Below are positions 61,886 to 64,000 of a stretch of DNA of 64,000 nucleotides, piece by piece. Each line of letters opens with the position of its first letter. The first letter of the stretch is position 1. Made by a program: the position numbers and the translations under genes. The notes under the pieces are model-generated. The model worked only from the letters and a program-made list of their open reading frames with translations, was not told where the DNA came from and did no database searches. The stretch is from Rossellomorea marisflavi (GTDB taxonomy: Bacteria > Bacillota > Bacilli > Bacillales > Bacillaceae_B), in the NCBI RefSeq assembly GCF_009806575.1, contig NZ_CP047095.1, forward strand, positions 2,298,001 to 2,362,000, read 5' to 3'.

Positions 61886-62815
61886 TCAGCTGAACCACCC
61901 TTTAATGGACTTGAAGAAGTTCCCGATGGCTTCAATCAGTCCGGTGAAGAAGTCGGATATCTTCTGCCCGAGTCCTTCATCCTGCACAATATCCTTGATC
62001 TTGGACTGGATGTCCTTTGTCAGATCCTCAAGCTGCTGCTGCACATTATCAAAATCGATATCAAGGGAACGCATCTTTTCAAACAGATCAATGAGAAGCT
62101 GGCGATCCTCAGGTGATAACTCGATTTTCAATGTTTTCAGCTTTTCCTCGACAATCTGCTCCACTTCTTCTTTTGTCGCAGGGTTCTGTTCCGCGATTTC
62201 TTTTTTGATTTCGGTCAGGAGCTGGCTGATTTCTTCTTTATCCACACCAGAATCCTTTGCGATTTCAGTTGCGACATTCAGTTCTTCGTTGGCTACTTCC
62301 ATACGGACGGTGTCGAGCTCTTCCCCGCTCTCATCGTAGGCCTTATAAATACCTACCAGGGCAGAATGACCACTTACTTTCACTGGAGATGCGACTTCCA
62401 CGACAGCATTCTCTACCCCGGCGGTTAACAGGGCATTGGCATACATCGTATCCGTCACCTCGGTGATGTTGGATGGGGTTACAATTTCCACATTCAGGCC
62501 TTCACCTTTTTCAACTCGGGTGATCTTTGCAGAAGAAAACATACGGGCATTGCGGTTCTCCCCTTCGATGTACTTGACAAGATCGTCTCCATTGGCGACG
62601 AACTCTTCCACATCTGTGTCAGCATCGATTCCCAATTCGCGCTGAACCTCTTTCTTCTGATCGGCTGTCAGTGTTTCCCCGTACACAACGATCGGCACAC
62701 CGAATTTCTCGTTTATACTATCTTTGTCTTTGGAATTATCGGAAGCAAATGCACTCGTCTGAACCGTTGTCATCATCAGGGCAGCTGTTACAAACATTAT
62801 GAATCTCTTTTTCAT
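61886..62815 (-). CDS. Secreted DUF1002-like protein
   Basis: 309 residues. Signal peptide at 1-25 (KKRFIMFVTAALMMTTVQTSAFA, cleavage after AFA). The mature part opens with FGVPIVVYGETLTADQKKEVQRELGI, the typical DUF1002 entry with its putative Ser/Thr-rich core (NARMFSSAKITRV), then a long coiled segment near 210-270 and an amphipathic C-terminus (DFFTGLIEAIGNFFKSIKGWFS). Function unknown; acts outside the cell or at the membrane. Start at 62815, seven bases after GGAG. Confidence 0.83.
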   Translation of the reverse strand: MKKRFIMFVTAALMMTTVQTSAFASDNSKDKDSINEKFGVPIVVYGETLTADQKKEVQRELGIDADTDVEEFVANGDDLVKYIEGENRNARMFSSAKITRVEKGEGLNVEIVTPSNITEVTDTMYANALLTAGVENAVVEVASPVKVSGHSALVGIYKAYDESGEELDTVRMEVANEELNVATEIAKDSGVDKEEISQLLTEIKKEIAEQNPATKEEVEQIVEEKLKTLKIELSPEDRQLLIDLFEKMRSLDIDFDNVQQQLEDLTKDIQSKIKDIVQDEGLGQKISDFFTGLIEAIGNFFKSIKGWFS

Positions 62816-62962
62816 ACTCATTCTCCTCTTATCATTTCGCTCCGTCACTTCATGCTTCCCCCTTCTGCATGGGTGACTCTTACTATAAGACGTGTTCCCC
62901 CTCGATGAGGTTACAGGAACTTTCAACATTATAGCATATCTGCTCCGGGAGAATGGTGGCAA

Positions 62963-64000
62963 TCAGATTAAATAAAACCCGCTTTGACGCTTCGCCATAT
63001 ATTCTGCCTTCCCTCCGATGACGGCAACGGGTTCCTCTAGGTAGATCGGCACCTCCTGCCCCCACTCTGGGATATAGTCCCTGCAGTTGAATTCCAGTGC
63101 ATACAGCGTCTGGTCGGTGACAGGGAGCTCTCCTTTGATTGGAACAGGTCCTTGGAGATCGTACAATCCAATCAATGCACCGACTTCGTGGCAGTGGACC
63201 CCGACTGGGTGGGTGTAGATCATCCCCTTCAGTTCCTCTTCAGCCATCCTTGCTGTGGATCTGAGGAAGACGTCATTACCTGATACCCCGGGTTTTAATT
63301 CATCCATGATGATGTCTTCCATTCTCAGGGCCTTTTTGAATGCAGTGATCAGTCCCTGCGGCGGCTTTTCTTCCCCTGGCGATAAAACATACGCCAGCTG
63401 CTGCGTATCGGTGGCAATACCGAGATACTCGATCCCGAAGTCGAGGTGGACGATATCCCCAGGCCTGATGATTTCACCTTCGATCCGGTCCATGGCAGCT
63501 CCCTTCCGCTGTAGATCCACCGTTGGGTAAAAGGATGTCTTCAATCCGAGATCCAGCACCTTCTGACGGATCCATTCCACTACATCATCAGTCGTTGTGA
63601 TGCCAGGATGGATGACATTCCTCGAAAGGGCGGTTGCGGCGATTTCCCTCGCAGCTTCCGCTATGAAAGGATACGCAGTCAGTTCCTTCCGGGTCCGCAA
63701 TGAAAACCATTCGACCAACAGAGGCTCAGCAGAGATGAATCGATCGGTGTAACGAGGGACCAGCTCTGTCAATTTGGAGTAGATGGAATGAGTAAGGCCA
63801 TCACATGCTGCAAATACATTGGAAGTATTAAGCGCAATGGTTTTCGGGTCCTTCTCCTTGATCATCCTGACCAGGCACTCCCACTGATCTTCGGTTGCAG
63901 GATTCCACACCCGCTCATAAAAAGGCTCAAAATCAGGATTGGTATGAATGACTGAACGTTTCAGAATTCCGCCCTCCATGGTGAAGACCAGGATCGTCAA
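62963..64000 (-). CDS. M24-family metallopeptidase (aminopeptidase P-like), 5' end cut
   Basis: 345 residues visible; the frame runs off the right edge, so the N-terminus is missing. Pita-bread fold: metal ligands Asp in VHLDFGIEY near 192-200 and TDTQQLAYV near 205-213, His in THPVGVHCHEVG near 270-281, and Glu in ALEFNCRD near 311-318. The second metal-binding Glu near the C-terminus is unclear (QEVPIYLEEPVAV). Some M24 members are creatinases or non-enzymatic, so peptidase activity is likely but not sure. Confidence 0.8.
   Translation of the reverse strand: MTILVFTMEGGILKRSVIHTNPDFEPFYERVWNPATEDQWECLVRMIKEKDPKTIALNTSNVFAACDGLTHSIYSKLTELVPRYTDRFISAEPLLVEWFSLRTRKELTAYPFIAEAAREIAATALSRNVIHPGITTTDDVVEWIRQKVLDLGLKTSFYPTVDLQRKGAAMDRIEGEIIRPGDIVHLDFGIEYLGIATDTQQLAYVLSPGEEKPPQGLITAFKKALRMEDIIMDELKPGVSGNDVFLRSTARMAEEELKGMIYTHPVGVHCHEVGALIGLYDLQGPVPIKGELPVTDQTLYALEFNCRDYIPEWGQEVPIYLEEPVAVIGGKAEYMAKRQSGFYLI

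Overview
The window is ordinary chromosome from a low-to-mid GC Gram-positive spore-former of the family Bacillaceae. Gene content, operon order and leader RNAs closely follow Bacillus subtilis: tenA-tenI-thiO-thiS-thiG-thiF-thiD, cysH-cysP-sat-cysC-ylnDEF, xpt-pbuX, pbuE, DesK/DesR and 6S-2 RNA. Ribosome binding sites are strong GGAGG-type, and GTG and TTG starts are common. A marine or soil relative such as Rossellomorea would fit, but this is inference from recall and no database was searched. I see no integrase, transposase, CRISPR array, tRNA or rRNA.

Layout. 0-6.5 kb: polysaccharide deacetylase (cut by the left edge), DJ-1-like protein with a WYL regulator, oxidoreductase/kinase pair, HAD phosphatase and small orphan genes. 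6.5-10.5 kb: maltose PTS (malP), 6-phospho-alpha-glucosidase (malA) and a divergent RpiR regulator around a palindromic operator and a cre-like site. 10.5-14.3 kb: nitronate monooxygenase, adenine-riboswitch-controlled purine exporter pbuE, lipoprotein, membrane protein. 14.3-18.3 kb: osmoprotectant-type ABC importer and a VOC protein. 18.4-22.3 kb: acyl-CoA ligase with a cre-like site, then xpt-pbuX under a guanine riboswitch. 22.5-30.5 kb: a ten-gene sulfate assimilation and siroheme operon behind a SAM-I riboswitch. 30.7-33.3 kb: a FabG-like reductase and T-box-controlled ilvA. 33.4-38.8 kb: a seven-gene thiamine operon under a TPP riboswitch. 39.5-41.3 kb: DesR/DesK without a desaturase gene beside them. 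41.3-55.5 kb: small genes, CdsA-like and NlpC-like proteins, exoA, a twin P-loop protein, speD, a CAP-domain protein, DsbA-like FrnE, a Suv3-like helicase, HAD and metallophosphoesterase genes. 55.5-64 kb: 6S-2 RNA, ppiB, a lone holin-like gene, ykwC-like dehydrogenase, an OmpR-type two-component pair, a secreted DUF1002-like protein and an M24 peptidase cut by the right edge.

RNA control dominates. Five metabolite- or tRNA-sensing leaders (adenine, guanine, SAM, tRNA-Ile, TPP) lie within 26 kb, most with a visible promoter and terminator. The two purine switches give opposite outputs: one turns on export when adenine is high, the other turns off salvage and uptake when guanine is high. The SAM switch controls sulfur entry, and its reductase needs the siroheme made by the last three genes of the same operon.

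The least explained DNA is intergenic. One item is a five-copy family of GC-rich imperfect palindromes (two near 39 kb, three in tandem near 61.5 kb, opposite orientation) whose stem bases covary between copies. Another is a promoter-led hairpin at 54.3 kb with three GGACA boxes at exact 18-nt spacing. A third is a foldable leader upstream of the ABC importer. The most interesting protein is a Suv3-like helicase with a long N-terminal extension and a C-terminal zinc ribbon. No obvious new defence or mobile system was found.
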